64,000 bases of DNA from Nocardioides flavus (ex Wang et al. 2016) (GTDB lineage Bacteria; Actinomycetota; Actinomycetes; Propionibacteriales; Nocardioidaceae). The notes beneath the pieces are model-generated. The model was not told where the DNA came from. It worked only from the letters and a program-made list of their open reading frames with translations, and did no database searches. The stretch is taken from positions 124,001 to 188,000 of the forward strand of contig NZ_BNAD01000004.1 of the NCBI RefSeq assembly GCF_014653115.1, in the 5' to 3' direction. Positions 27,809 through 36,580 of this stretch are shown one piece after another (positions within the stretch are counted from its first letter, which is position 1; the number at the start of each line of letters is the position of its first letter). The position numbers and the translations under genes are program-made.

Positions 27809-28261
27809 GTGAGTCGACCGGAGGACGAGAGCCGCACCGAGCTGGCGTGGCGCGAGATCGTCGAGCACTATGGCGAGCGTCCGGTGCTGGACGACGCCTC
27901 ACCCGCGGCCGAGCCGGTGCCCCCCACGTCCTCCGACGCCTCCCCCACGACCGACCTCCCCGACGACCTCGTGGACGACGACCCGGTCGAGCGCCGCGAG
28001 CAAGCGGTCGCCGAGTCCGAGCGCTTCCGCCCGCCTCCGGCCCCGCCGTTCCCGGCCCCGCGCACCTGGCAGCGCGGCCTGGCGTGGTCCGGCCTGTTCG
28101 TGGCACCGCTCATCGCGCTGCTGCTCGGCATCTTCTCCCTCTACGTCACGCCGCTGATCGGCTGGGCGCTCGTCGGCTGGTTCGTCGGCGGCTTCGCCTA
28201 CCTCGTGCGAGAGATGCCGCGGGCGCCGCGCGATCCGTGGGACGACGGCTCCCGCATCTGA
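27809..28261 (+). CDS. small two-helix membrane protein
   Basis: Protein of 150 residues. A charged N-terminus (ELAWREIVEHYGERP) is followed by a Pro/Asp-rich cytoplasmic region, then two adjacent helices (GLFVAPLIALLLGIFSLYV and LIGWALVGWFVGGFAYLV) and a short tail. I do not recognise a function. TACCGT, 7-nt spacer, GTG 27809 gives the leaderless pattern. Confidence 0.75.
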   Translation: MSRPEDESRTELAWREIVEHYGERPVLDDASPAAEPVPPTSSDASPTTDLPDDLVDDDPVERREQAVAESERFRPPPAPPFPAPRTWQRGLAWSGLFVAPLIALLLGIFSLYVTPLIGWALVGWFVGGFAYLVREMPRAPRDPWDDGSRI

Positions 28262-28272
28262 CGGCTCCGTCC

Positions 28273-28338
28273 CGCTGGTCGAGGAAGGCGCTCCCGCCCG
28301 CTGGTCGAGGAAGGCGCTCTGGCGCCTGTCACGAGACC
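28273..28338. repeat. REP-like element (GCTGGTCGAGGA / TCACGAGACC family)
   Basis: CGCTGGTCGAGGAAGGCGCTC occurs twice, at 28273 and 28299 (period 26). An inner hairpin (GGCGC TCT GGCGCC) follows, then GTCACGAGACC at 28328-28338. It is the same family, in reverse orientation, as the elements at 61581 and 62091. Confidence 0.7.
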
Positions 28339-28363
28339 TCTGAGCGGGCGTACAGTCGCCCGA

Positions 28364-29590
28364 GTGGGGGCGCGTGAGACCGTCGAGGTCACAGGGCACT
28401 TGATGGACAGCGGCATCCTGTCGCGGGTCCTCGACGACATCCGCGACTTCGGCGGCGACTACGCCATCGAGCAGCTCGACGTCGGTCACGACGCCCACGA
28501 CCCCAGCAGCGCGCGGATCGCGGTCGAGGCTGCGGACGACGCCTTGCTGCAGCGCCTGCTGATGCGCCTTCAGACGCGCGGGGTCAATCAGGTCTCGCCG
28601 AGCGACGCGGTCCTCGCGACGGCCGAGCGGGACGGGGTGCTCCCGGACGGCTTCTACGCCACGACCAACCTCGCCACCCGGGTGCAGCTCGAGGGCGTGT
28701 GGCACGACGTCGAGAACCCGGAGATGGACTGCGGTCTCGTCGTCGACAACACGTCCGGCTCGCCGCGGGTCCGTACGGTGCCGCTGTCCGACGTGCGCGC
28801 CGGGATGCGGGTCGTCGTGGGCGCGGCCGGCGTACGGGTGTCCGTGCCGGACCGTGAGACGGGCGTCCCGTCCGGCTCCGGCGCTGCCTGCGCCGGCCGG
28901 CCGCAGACCGAGCTCGTACGCCAGGTGGCCGACACCATGCGGCAGGTCCGCGCCGACGGGCAGCGCCTGCTGTGGGTGGCCGGTCCCGGCGTCGTCCACG
29001 CCGGTGCCGTGCCGGCGATGGTGGTGCTCGTACGGGCCGGGTGGGTCGACGTGCTGTTCTCCGGCAACGCGCTGGCGACCTACGACATCGAGGCCGCGCT
29101 CCACAGCGCCGCGCGGAACGCCGACGTGTCGACGCAAGGCCACGAGCACGGCCACGAGCACCGCGTACGTGCGGTCAACACGATCCGCCGGGCCGGCTCG
29201 ATCGAGGACGCCGTGGCCGAGGGCGTCCTGACCAGCGGCCTCATGCACGCGCTGGTGACCTGTGGGAGCCGCTTCGTGCTCGTCGGCTCCGTACGCGACG
29301 ACGGCCCGCTGCCCGACGTGCACACCGACGTGGTCGAGGGCCAGCGGGCGATGCGCGCCGAGATCGGCGACGTCGGTCACTGCCTGATGCTCGCGACGCA
29401 CCTCTACGCGGCCGCCACCGGCGCGATCCTGCCGGCGACGGTCCCGGTCGTGTGCGTCGACAACGACCCCGCCATGGTCGCCCGGCTCGCCGACCGCGGG
29501 ACCAACCTCGCGCGGGGCATCGTCACCGACGTGGGGCTCTTCCTCGAGCAGCTCGCGCTGGAGCTGGTGCCGGACTACCGGCGGACCTGA
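28364..29590 (+). CDS. TIGR00300 family protein, ornithine cyclodeaminase-like (LOR/SDH region)
   Basis: Protein of 408 residues. The N-terminal domain opens VEVTGHLMDSGILSRVLDDI and continues with FGGDYAIEQLDVG and SSARIAVEA, matching the LOR/SDH-type region of TIGR00300 proteins. The C-terminal half is Rossmann-like (GLMHALVTCGSRFVLVGSVRDDG; PVVCVDNDPAMV). Archaeal and cyanobacterial relatives are reported as ornithine cyclodeaminases or arginine-degrading enzymes; that assignment here is inference. An internal GHEHGHEH stretch is notable. GTG 28364 is preceded by TACAGT at 7 nt. The 3' end overlaps the convergent ROK gene by 16 bp. Confidence 0.72.
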   Translation: MGARETVEVTGHLMDSGILSRVLDDIRDFGGDYAIEQLDVGHDAHDPSSARIAVEAADDALLQRLLMRLQTRGVNQVSPSDAVLATAERDGVLPDGFYATTNLATRVQLEGVWHDVENPEMDCGLVVDNTSGSPRVRTVPLSDVRAGMRVVVGAAGVRVSVPDRETGVPSGSGAACAGRPQTELVRQVADTMRQVRADGQRLLWVAGPGVVHAGAVPAMVVLVRAGWVDVLFSGNALATYDIEAALHSAARNADVSTQGHEHGHEHRVRAVNTIRRAGSIEDAVAEGVLTSGLMHALVTCGSRFVLVGSVRDDGPLPDVHTDVVEGQRAMRAEIGDVGHCLMLATHLYAAATGAILPATVPVVCVDNDPAMVARLADRGTNLARGIVTDVGLFLEQLALELVPDYRRT

Positions 29591-30534
29591 GCCCCTGAGA
29601 CCAGCAGCGCCGCGCCGATCATCCCCGCCTGCGGCCCCAGCTCGGCCGCCACGAGCGGCGGCACGACCCGGTGCTCGGCGCCGACGAGAGTGCGCCGCAG
29701 CGCCGCACGCGCCGGGTCGAGCAGCCGGTCACCGGCTGCTGAGACGCCACCTCCGATGACCACGACCTCGGGGTCGAGGGCGGCGACCAGGTTGGCGGTG
29801 CCGACGCCGAGCCAGCCGCCGACCGACGCGAACGCCTGCCGTGCCACGAGATCACCCTGCTCGGCCGCCGAGGTGACCATCGGCCCCGTGACGTGCTCCG
29901 GGGCGCCGCCACTCATCTCGACGAGCACGGACGGCTGGTCGACCATCAGGGCCCGCGCGTTGCGGACAAGCGCGTTGCCCGAGGAGTACTGCTCCCAGCA
30001 GCCGCGGCGGCCGCACTCGCAGGCCTGACCGTCGGGGACCACCTGCATGTGTCCGAACTCCCCGGCCATCCCGTTGGCACCACGGATCACCCGGCCGCCG
30101 ATGAGGACGGCTCCGCCGATGCCGGTGCCCATCGTGATCACGATCGCCGAAACGGCGCCTCGCGCAGCACCGTGATGGGCCTCCGCGAGGGCAGCGCAGT
30201 TGGCGTCGTTGTCGAGCCCGACCGGACAGCCCAGTCGCTCCTTGAGCTGGTCGCGCAGCGGCTCGCCCTGCCACGGCAGGTGCGGGGCGAACATCACGCG
30301 CTCACCAGCCGAGTCGACGAACCCCGCTGCTGCGACACCGACGCCGGCGAGTGGTCGCCCGGCGGCTGCGTCGAGGACAGCGGCGACGAGGGCGTCCTCG
30401 ACCTGGCTGGCCACGACCCGGCGCCCCGGCGTCGTCCGGAGCGCCGTTCGTCGCACCATCCCGTCGTCGTTGACGACACCCGCCAGCACCTTGGTGCCTC
30501 CGATGTCGACGCCGACGACCACGCCTCCACTCAT
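29575..30534 (-). CDS. ROK family glucokinase
   Basis: Sugar kinase of 319 residues. VGVDIGGTKVLAGVV forms the ATP-binding loop, TMGTGIGGAVLIGG the sugar-site region, and CECGRRGCWEQYSSG the zinc-binding ROK motif. Glucose is the likely substrate. No DNA-binding N-terminus, so it is a kinase and not a ROK repressor. ATG 30534 is chosen because GGGAGG lies 8-9 nt before it; ATG 30543 would abut that site. Confidence 0.92.
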   Translation of the reverse strand: MSGGVVVGVDIGGTKVLAGVVNDDGMVRRTALRTTPGRRVVASQVEDALVAAVLDAAAGRPLAGVGVAAAGFVDSAGERVMFAPHLPWQGEPLRDQLKERLGCPVGLDNDANCAALAEAHHGAARGAVSAIVITMGTGIGGAVLIGGRVIRGANGMAGEFGHMQVVPDGQACECGRRGCWEQYSSGNALVRNARALMVDQPSVLVEMSGGAPEHVTGPMVTSAAEQGDLVARQAFASVGGWLGVGTANLVAALDPEVVVIGGGVSAAGDRLLDPARAALRRTLVGAEHRVVPPLVAAELGPQAGMIGAALLVSGAQVRR

Positions 30535-30586
30535 GGGCGGCATCCTCCCGCACGCACCTGGGCATGGGCCGATCGGACCGGTGGTC

Positions 30587-30605
30587 TAGTCACAACGGGC
30601 CATTC
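30587..30605 (+). promoter_or_regulatory. putative operator 1 of the Tad locus (upstream of tadE)
   Basis: TAGTCACAACGGGCCATTC. It shares 13 of its first 16 positions with the site at 36391, including an exact TAGTCACAA. A TACGGT hexamer at 30664-30669 lies 77 bp downstream and could be the -10 element; tadE starts at 30702. Confidence 0.5.
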
Positions 30606-30701
30606 TTCGTCACGGACGGTTCAAAGTGCCGTCAAAGAAGCGACAGCCCAGGGCACCGACTCCTACGGTGACAGGCGGACATCTCGGGGAAAGGGGATCT
30701 C

Positions 30702-31160
30702 ATGCGCTGGCGCACACGTACGAACGGTCGCACCGAGCGGGGTGCGTCCGCAGTCGAGTTCGCGCTCGTCATGCCGATCCTCATCCTCGTGCTGATCGGG
30801 ATCGTCAACTTCGGCTTCGTGCTCGCCCAGCAGATCTCACTCAACAACGCGGCGCGACAGGCAGCGAGGTACGCGGTGGTAGACGGTCGGACCTGCCTCG
30901 ACATCAAGAACGAGGGAAAGAACGCCGCAGAGACCATAGGGATGAGCGTGAGCGCCGGCACTGTGCCGACCCCCGTGATCACCAACTGCACGTCCGACAC
31001 CGCCAAGCCTTGCGCGGGCACAGCGCCCAACACGAACATCACCGTGACGATGACGCGGAGCGGCACCGCCGACACGTGGGCGATCACCGCCCCGCCGTTC
31101 AACTTGATCACCGTGCCGACGGTGCGGGGAACAGGTGTCATGCGATGCGAGTTCTCGTGA
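30702..31160 (+). CDS. tadE: TadE-like minor pilin / pilus assembly protein
   Basis: Pseudopilin-like protein of 152 residues. The TadE signature ERGASAVEFALVMPILILVL (residues 12-31) holds the Glu typical of the processing and assembly site, followed by one helix and an extracytoplasmic domain with paired Cys. ATG 30702 is preceded by AAGGGG. The next gene starts 16 bp inside this one. Part of the Flp/Tad machinery. Confidence 0.9.
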   Translation: MRWRTRTNGRTERGASAVEFALVMPILILVLIGIVNFGFVLAQQISLNNAARQAARYAVVDGRTCLDIKNEGKNAAETIGMSVSAGTVPTPVITNCTSDTAKPCAGTAPNTNITVTMTRSGTADTWAITAPPFNLITVPTVRGTGVMRCEFS

Positions 31161-32392
31161 GGCGCCGGCGCGACGAACGAGGCGCGACGGCCGTCATCGT
31201 CGGCCTCGTGTCGGTGGTCCTGATCGGGCTCTCCGGCTTCGTCGCCGACATCGGTCTCGCCTACGCCAACAAGAGGGCAACGCAGACTGCGGCCGATGCG
31301 GCGGCGCTGGGTGCGGCTGGCGTGTTCGCTGGCCAGCCGTTTCGGCAGTGCGCCGACATCCTGAGCAACGGGAACACCGCGGCGCAAGCCGAGGCCAACA
31401 GCAAGGTCGCAGCCAACGACACGAGCTCGGCGCCCGCCTCCCTGACAGGAGGGACGGTGAGCGCGAACTGCGCCAACGGCGACCTCGTCGTCAGCGCAAC
31501 CGTGACGTCCGACAGCCCCAACTTCTTCGGCGGCGTGCTCGGCTTCACCGCCGACTACGACCTCGAGCGCAGCGCCACCGCTGTTGTCGAGGCAGCCACC
31601 ACGGGTCCGCGACTGCGTCCCATGGCCCTGTGTTCCTCGGACCTGCCGGCGGCAGCAGCTCCCGGCACGCCCTTCCAGCTTTTTGCGCCCGGCGATGCGC
31701 CAGGCTGGACGTCCACTTCGTGTCCCTTGCCGGACAACACCGGAGCGGGCAACTGGTGGACCTTGGACTGTCCCAACGAGAACACAACGGATGGCAACGG
31801 GACCTCCGCCCTGGCCGACCAGATCCGAAACGGGTGTTCGACCCCCATCGAGATCGTCCCCGGACAGGGCACCAAGACAGGGGCGGTGCTCAACGCGCAC
31901 CTCGCGGCCGCTTGCCCCGCACCTTCCACGACGGCGCCGTTCGCTTGCCTCGGCGGTGACCCGGGTCAGCCCGACCCGGGCAACGTGCCGCAAGCGTGGA
32001 AGGACCTGATCAACTCCAACGTCACCGTGCCCATCCCGGTCTACTGCACGTCCCCGGGCCTGTGCGACTACTCGTCCATCACCGGGACCGGCAACAACGC
32101 CGTCTTCCCGGTCCACAAGCTCCTCGGCGTCCAGGTCTGCGGATTCCACTTCGGCAAGCAGAACAAGTCGAAGTACCCGACCCCGTCCCAGCCCCTCCCG
32201 AGCGCGACCGCTGCATCCTGCGATGAAGCAGAGGACATGCTCGACGACATCCAGCCGGACAACAGTGACAAGACATACCTCGTCCTCATTGCCCGGAACA
32301 TGCAGGTGTCCATCGTGACGGCCGACTCCGGATGCGCCCTCGGAGACGACCGATGCGACGGGGGCCTCCGACAGGTCCGCCTCACCCAGTAG
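31145..32392 (+). CDS. tadG: TadG-like pilus assembly protein
   Basis: Protein of 415 residues. It opens RRRRDERGATAVIVGLVSVVLIGLSG, the N-terminal helix of putative Flp-assembly TadG proteins, then YANKRATQTAADAAALGAA, the conserved pseudopilin-like stretch. The remaining 350 residues are extracytoplasmic and unusually Cys-rich (CSSD, SCPLP, DCPNE, ACPAP, YCTSPGLCDY and others), implying disulfides. No MIDAS motif is visible, so the VWA function of other TadG proteins is absent here and appears in TadB instead. The start ATG 31145 overlaps tadE. Confidence 0.83.
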   Translation: MRVLVRRRRDERGATAVIVGLVSVVLIGLSGFVADIGLAYANKRATQTAADAAALGAAGVFAGQPFRQCADILSNGNTAAQAEANSKVAANDTSSAPASLTGGTVSANCANGDLVVSATVTSDSPNFFGGVLGFTADYDLERSATAVVEAATTGPRLRPMALCSSDLPAAAAPGTPFQLFAPGDAPGWTSTSCPLPDNTGAGNWWTLDCPNENTTDGNGTSALADQIRNGCSTPIEIVPGQGTKTGAVLNAHLAAACPAPSTTAPFACLGGDPGQPDPGNVPQAWKDLINSNVTVPIPVYCTSPGLCDYSSITGTGNNAVFPVHKLLGVQVCGFHFGKQNKSKYPTPSQPLPSATAASCDEAEDMLDDIQPDNSDKTYLVLIARNMQVSIVTADSGCALGDDRCDGGLRQVRLTQ

Positions 32393-32397
32393 GCGCC

Positions 32398-32784
32398 CTA
32401 CTCGCCCTCGGGCCAGTCGTCGCCGAGGTCGATGTGCTCGACGTCGCCGCCAGCGGTCGGCGCAGGATGCGCGGTCACCAGCAGCGCGTTAGCAGCGTGG
32501 GCCAGTGAGGTCATCGCCGACGTGAGGTGTGCCTTGACCTCGGGGCTCAGCTGACGCACCGCGTGCACGGTCCTGCAGACCGGGCACACGGTGCACTCGG
32601 CCGCCCCGGTGGCGAGGTGGTCGTTGAGGTCGTGCGCCGACGCGGCTGCCTGGGCCGCGAGTCCGGACAGTCCCTCGCCGGCCTCCCCCGCGTGCTCGCG
32701 CACCCATCCGGAGAGCGCACCGAGCAGCTTGGCCGTCTCCTCCCCCAGCGCCCCGACATCGTGCGCGTCAGCGGCGTCGGTCAC
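32398..32784 (-). CDS. small CxxC protein, positional equivalent of Rv2183c
   Basis: Protein of 128 residues, largely helical and Ala-rich, with CTVCPVCRTVHAVRQLSPEV near residues 64-83, a potential metal or redox Cys cluster. Position next to the ArsA-like and SRPBCC genes matches mycobacterial Rv2183c. Function not known. The GTG start overlaps the arsA-like stop (GTGA), so translation is coupled. Convergent with tadG. Confidence 0.75.
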   Translation of the reverse strand: MTDAADAHDVGALGEETAKLLGALSGWVREHAGEAGEGLSGLAAQAAASAHDLNDHLATGAAECTVCPVCRTVHAVRQLSPEVKAHLTSAMTSLAHAANALLVTAHPAPTAGGDVEHIDLGDDWPEGE

Positions 32785-33989
32785 AGGGTCTCCTCGGATG
32801 TCTCAGGGGCGTCGCTCGTGGTGCTGCTCGGCTCGACGAACCGGACCTGGAGCTCGCCGTCGTGCACCCTCGCGCCCGCTACGCGGTGTCGCGCCAGCCC
32901 CGACGGCAGCGTCAGGAGGCGACGATACGACGCGACGGACACGACGAGCTCGTCGCCCTTGCGCGCGAGACGGACGTCGTCCTGCGCGGCGAGCGGCAGC
33001 GGCATGGACAGCACCCGGGCACCGTTCGTCGCACGTACCGTCATCCCGACGCCGCCACTCCCACGCGCCAGCGGGTCGGACGTGCCGTACACGTCCGCCG
33101 CGAGGTCGAGCAGGGCCTCACGACCCACTGGCTCAGCGGAGCGATAGACCGACGTCCGGAGGTCCAGGCCGGCGAAGGAGTCGGCCGCCTCCTCGAGCAC
33201 GGCTCCCTGCGCCCTCACCCAGGTCGTACGCCACGCGTCCGTGCCCCCCTCGGGGAAGACCCGGTTCACGACCGCGCCGTCCACGGCGTAGCCGAAGAGA
33301 GTCAGGAACGTGTAGGCCCGCCGAGCCTCGGCGAGCACCACCGACTCCGGGGTGAGCACGAGCCGGACCGAGGTGTCAGGCCCGGTCAGCACCTTCCGCA
33401 CGTCGTCCAGGTCGGCGTGGAGGCGTTCGATCGCGTCGAACACGGAGTCCTCGGGCATCGGCACGCCGGCTGCGCGGGTGAGGACGGGCTTCAGCGCCTT
33501 GACGACCCTGCGCTCGACGGGCAGGACACGCGTCATGTACCACCCGAGTGCCTCGGGCAGTGCGAGCAGCCGCAACGTCTCGGCCGTCGGCGCGCAGTCG
33601 ACCACGAGGACGTCCCACTCCCCCGACCGCGCCTGGGCCCGAACCTCGAGCAGGGCGAGCACCTCCTCGGCCCCGGGGATGACCGTCAGCTCTTCGGCCG
33701 CCACCGGGTCGACGCCGGCGACGTCGAGCACGCTCATCAAGTAGCCCTGGATGTCGGCCCAGGAGTGCTCGAACCGCTGCTGTGCGTCGACGTGCTGGAC
33801 CCACAGGTGCGGCGCCGCCTCGGTCGGCTCGGCTGTGGCGGGCACGTCGAGGGCGTCGGCCAGCGAGTGCGCAGCGTCGGTGGACAGCACGAGGGTGCGG
33901 TGACCGGCAGCCGCGCTGGCGCAGGCCGTCGCCGCGGCGAGGGTGGACTTGCCGACGCCACCCTTGCCGGTGAACAGGAGGATCCGCAT
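32781..33989 (-). CDS. ArsA/GET3-family ATPase with C-terminal HSP20-like domain
   Basis: Protein of 402 residues. The deviant Walker A is GKGGVGKS (8-15), switch I contains STDAAHSLADAL, and VVDCAPTAETLRLL is the switch II/A-loop region of the ArsA family. Residues 317-385 look like the ArsA HSP20-like domain. There are no arsenite genes nearby, so arsenic transport is unlikely; actinobacterial homologs form a conserved housekeeping block with an SRPBCC protein, and their role is not clear. ATG 33989 has only a weak ribosome site; a long upstream open frame is spurious. Confidence 0.9.
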   Translation of the reverse strand: MRILLFTGKGGVGKSTLAAATACASAAAGHRTLVLSTDAAHSLADALDVPATAEPTEAAPHLWVQHVDAQQRFEHSWADIQGYLMSVLDVAGVDPVAAEELTVIPGAEEVLALLEVRAQARSGEWDVLVVDCAPTAETLRLLALPEALGWYMTRVLPVERRVVKALKPVLTRAAGVPMPEDSVFDAIERLHADLDDVRKVLTGPDTSVRLVLTPESVVLAEARRAYTFLTLFGYAVDGAVVNRVFPEGGTDAWRTTWVRAQGAVLEEAADSFAGLDLRTSVYRSAEPVGREALLDLAADVYGTSDPLARGSGGVGMTVRATNGARVLSMPLPLAAQDDVRLARKGDELVVSVASYRRLLTLPSGLARHRVAGARVHDGELQVRFVEPSSTTSDAPETSEETL

Positions 33990-34003
33990 CCGGGACCTGC
34001 GCG

Positions 34004-34441
34004 TCAGAGCGACTCGACGCGCTTCTTGAGACCCTTCAGCGCGGTGTCGATGAGGATCTTCTCGCCCTTGCGTTTGAGCATGCCGATGAGCGGGATATTC
34101 ACGTCGAGGGCCAGCCGGTAGGTCACCTCGGTGGTGCCGTCGCCGCGGTCGACGAGGGTGTACGCGCCGTCGAGGGCCTTCAGCATGTGGCCCTCGACCA
34201 GCGTCCAGGTGACCTCGCGGTCGCCGTCCCAGTCGTAGGCCAGGGTGTACTCGTCCTTGATCGGCGAGACGTCGAGGGCGAAGTAGACCTGCTCCGCCCG
34301 GTCGCCGGTCCCCCCGGCTGTGATCTCGGCCTGCTGCACGCCCTTGGCCCACTCGGGGTAGGACTCGAAGTCCGCGATCACGGCCATCACGTCGGCCGGA
34401 GGAGCGTCGATCGTGATCGACGAGGAGGTCTGTTCGGCCAT
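34004..34441 (-). CDS. SRPBCC (START-like) ligand-binding protein
   Basis: Protein of 145 residues with the cyclase/dehydrase-type fold: ITIDAPPADVMAVIADFESYPEW at the N-terminus, antiparallel strands, and a long C-terminal helix (KILIDTALKGLKKRVESL). Such proteins enclose hydrophobic ligands. TAGGCT, 6 nt, ATG 34441 indicates leaderless transcription. It lies 14 bp upstream of the ArsA-like gene, matching the order of Rv2185c and Rv2184c. Confidence 0.9.
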   Translation of the reverse strand: MAEQTSSSITIDAPPADVMAVIADFESYPEWAKGVQQAEITAGGTGDRAEQVYFALDVSPIKDEYTLAYDWDGDREVTWTLVEGHMLKALDGAYTLVDRGDGTTEVTYRLALDVNIPLIGMLKRKGEKILIDTALKGLKKRVESL

Positions 34442-34535
34442 GGCCGGAGCCTAGCCGACCGGACCGGGCGTGCTCGTCGCCCGGCCCCGGCGATAGCCTG
34501 CGGACCGCACACGTCCACGACCAGGGGGTTCCACC

Positions 34536-36332
34536 GTGCGGGAGTTCTCCACGCCGCTCTCCATCTCCATCCCGACCACCGGGAACCTCACCGACGACGT
34601 CGTCGCCAACGCGCGCGACCACGCCGACACCGCGGTCTTCAGCCGGGCCACGCCCGACGGCTGGACCGAGGTCACGGCCGCCGAGTTCCACGACGAGGTG
34701 CGCGCCGTCGCAAAGGGCCTGATTGCCGCCGGCGTCGAGGTCGGCGACCGGGTCGCCCTGCTGTCGAAGACGCGCTACGAGTGGACGCTCCTCGACTACG
34801 CCATCTGGTTCGCCGGCGCGGCCACCGTGCCCATCTACGAGACCTCGTCCGCCGAGCAGATCGGCTGGATCCTCCAGGACTCCGGAGCCCGTGCCGTGGT
34901 GGCCGAGGGGCCCGACCACCTCGCGCGGGTGCGCGAGGCCCGCCGCGCCGACGATCTGACCGAGCTCCAGCACGTGTGGTCGATCCAGGACAACGCGGTC
35001 GACGTCCTCGTCCGCCTCGGCTCCGACATCACCGACGAGGTGCTCGAGGAGCGGCGTACGAGCGCCACCCCGCTCGACCTGGCCACCCTGATCTACACCA
35101 GCGGCACGACGGGCAAGCCCAAGGGCTGCATGCTCACCCACGGCAACTTCATGTTCGAGCTGGGCGTCGCGGTCGACGAGCTTCACGAGCTCTTCGACGC
35201 CGACGACTCCTCCACCCTGCTGTTCCTGCCCCTGGCACACGTGTTCGCGCGGATCATCCAGATCGGCGCGGTCAAGAGCCGTACGCGGCTGGGCCACAGC
35301 TCCGACATCAAGAACCTCGTCGCCGACCTGGGCGAGTTCAAGCCGACCTTCGTCCTCGCCGTACCGCGCGTGTTCGAGAAGGTCTTCAACACCGCGTCAC
35401 AGCGCGCCACCGCCGACGGGCGCGGCCGCATCTTCGGCCGCGCAGCGGACGTCGCGATCGCGTACTCGAGGGCCCTCGACGGCAAGCGCGTGCCCGTACG
35501 CCTGCGCGCACAGCACGCCTTGTTCGACCGACTGGTCTACGGCAAGCTCCGCCAGGCGCTCGGCGGCTCCTGCACGTACGCCGTGTCCGGCGGCGCGCCG
35601 CTGGGCGACCGGCTCGGCCACTTCTACCGCGGCATCGGCCTGACGGTCCTCGAGGGCTACGGCCTGACCGAGACGACCGCGGCCCTGTGCGTCAACCTGC
35701 CGGACGCGCAGAAGATCGGGACCGTGGGCCGTCCGATCCCCGGCACGAGCGTACGGGTCGCCGAGGACGGCGAGCTGCTCTTCCGCGGCGGGCAGGTCTT
35801 CGCCGGCTACTGGGGCAACGAGGACGCCACCGCGGAGACGCTCGACCGCAACGGGTGGTTCCACACCGGCGACGTCGGCGAGGTCGACGACGAGGGCTTC
35901 GTGCGCATCACCGGTCGCAAGAAGGAGATCATCGTGACGGCAGGCGGCAAGAACGTCGCACCGGCCGTCCTCGAGGACCGGCTGCGGGCGCACGCGCTCG
36001 TCGACCAGTGCCTCGTCGTCGGCGACGGTCAGCCGTTCATCGGCGCCCTCGTCACGATCGACCGCGAGACCTTCCCCGCCTGGGCCGAGCAGCACGGCAA
36101 GGACACCGACGTGGCCCGTCTGGTCGACGACCCGGACCTCGTCGCTGCAGTCCAGGAGGCCGTCGACGAGGCCAACAAGGCCGTCTCCAAGGCAGAGGCG
36201 ATCCGCAAGTTCACGATCCTGCCGGGCGAGTGGACCGAGGAGGGCGGCCAGCTCACCCCCAGCCTCAAGCTGAAGCGGCGGGTCGTGATGCGGGAGTCGC
36301 GCGAGGAGATCGAGGCGCTCTACCTCGGGTGA
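34536..36332 (+). CDS. fadD15: long-chain fatty acid-CoA ligase, FadD15-like
   Basis: AMP-forming acyl-CoA synthetase of 598 residues. The P-loop is YTSGTTGKPKGCMLTHGN, the A5-type motif EGYGLTETTAALC, the hinge DEGFVRITGRKKEIIVTAGGKNVAP, and the C-terminal catalytic Lys lies in KLKRRVV. These fit FadD15-like (FAA1-type) ligases that make acyl-CoA from long-chain fatty acids. GTG 34536 has CAGGGGG about 8 nt upstream. Same place as M. tuberculosis fadD15 (Rv2187). Confidence 0.94.
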   Translation: MREFSTPLSISIPTTGNLTDDVVANARDHADTAVFSRATPDGWTEVTAAEFHDEVRAVAKGLIAAGVEVGDRVALLSKTRYEWTLLDYAIWFAGAATVPIYETSSAEQIGWILQDSGARAVVAEGPDHLARVREARRADDLTELQHVWSIQDNAVDVLVRLGSDITDEVLEERRTSATPLDLATLIYTSGTTGKPKGCMLTHGNFMFELGVAVDELHELFDADDSSTLLFLPLAHVFARIIQIGAVKSRTRLGHSSDIKNLVADLGEFKPTFVLAVPRVFEKVFNTASQRATADGRGRIFGRAADVAIAYSRALDGKRVPVRLRAQHALFDRLVYGKLRQALGGSCTYAVSGGAPLGDRLGHFYRGIGLTVLEGYGLTETTAALCVNLPDAQKIGTVGRPIPGTSVRVAEDGELLFRGGQVFAGYWGNEDATAETLDRNGWFHTGDVGEVDDEGFVRITGRKKEIIVTAGGKNVAPAVLEDRLRAHALVDQCLVVGDGQPFIGALVTIDRETFPAWAEQHGKDTDVARLVDDPDLVAAVQEAVDEANKAVSKAEAIRKFTILPGEWTEEGGQLTPSLKLKRRVVMRESREEIEALYLG

Positions 36333-36390
36333 CGCCTCTGGAGTGGACCGTCCGGGTGAGCGTAGGGCTAGACCATGACCATGGCCTGAG

Positions 36391-36410
36391 TAGTCACAAT
36401 GGACTACCTC
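36391..36410 (+). promoter_or_regulatory. putative operator 2 of the Tad locus (upstream of cpaB)
   Basis: TAGTCACAATGGACTACCTC, containing the inverted repeat GTAGTC (36390-36395) and GACTAC (36402-36407). It matches the site upstream of the Flp pilin gene at 18 of 20 positions. A TAGATT hexamer at 36467-36472 lies 76 bp downstream, nearly the same distance as at tadE. cpaB starts at 36581. The 248-bp gap between fadD15 and cpaB holds this promoter region and nothing else recognisable. Confidence 0.6.
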
Positions 36411-36580
36411 TGGGCCATGTTCGGGTGGTTTGCGAGGTTTAGCCTTCGCACACGATGGCCCGCCCCTAGATTCGGGTCGCTGGGAGGGCTTCGGGGCCCG
36501 TTTCTCGCATCACCCTGAGACCTCCTGCGCGCCCGGGACCCTCGACGTGGGGATCCCACGACCACGCGAAGGACCGCACC

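Noticed and set aside
17461..28338. Repeated units at 17461 and 28273 as CRISPR arrays
   Set aside because: Only two copies each, palindromic, with no spacers of constant length and no cas genes.
32781..33989. Arsenic resistance role for the ArsA-like ATPase
   Set aside because: No arsenite permease, ArsR or ArsC is present, and the gene sits in a conserved housekeeping block.
36340..36440. Small open frames starting at the ATG codons in the cpaB promoter region
   Set aside because: They have no ribosome site, run out of frame into cpaB, and overlap the proposed operator.
34187..36442. A 750-codon plus-strand frame over fadD15
   Set aside because: It is an out-of-frame shadow of fadD15, Arg/Pro-rich, with no motifs.
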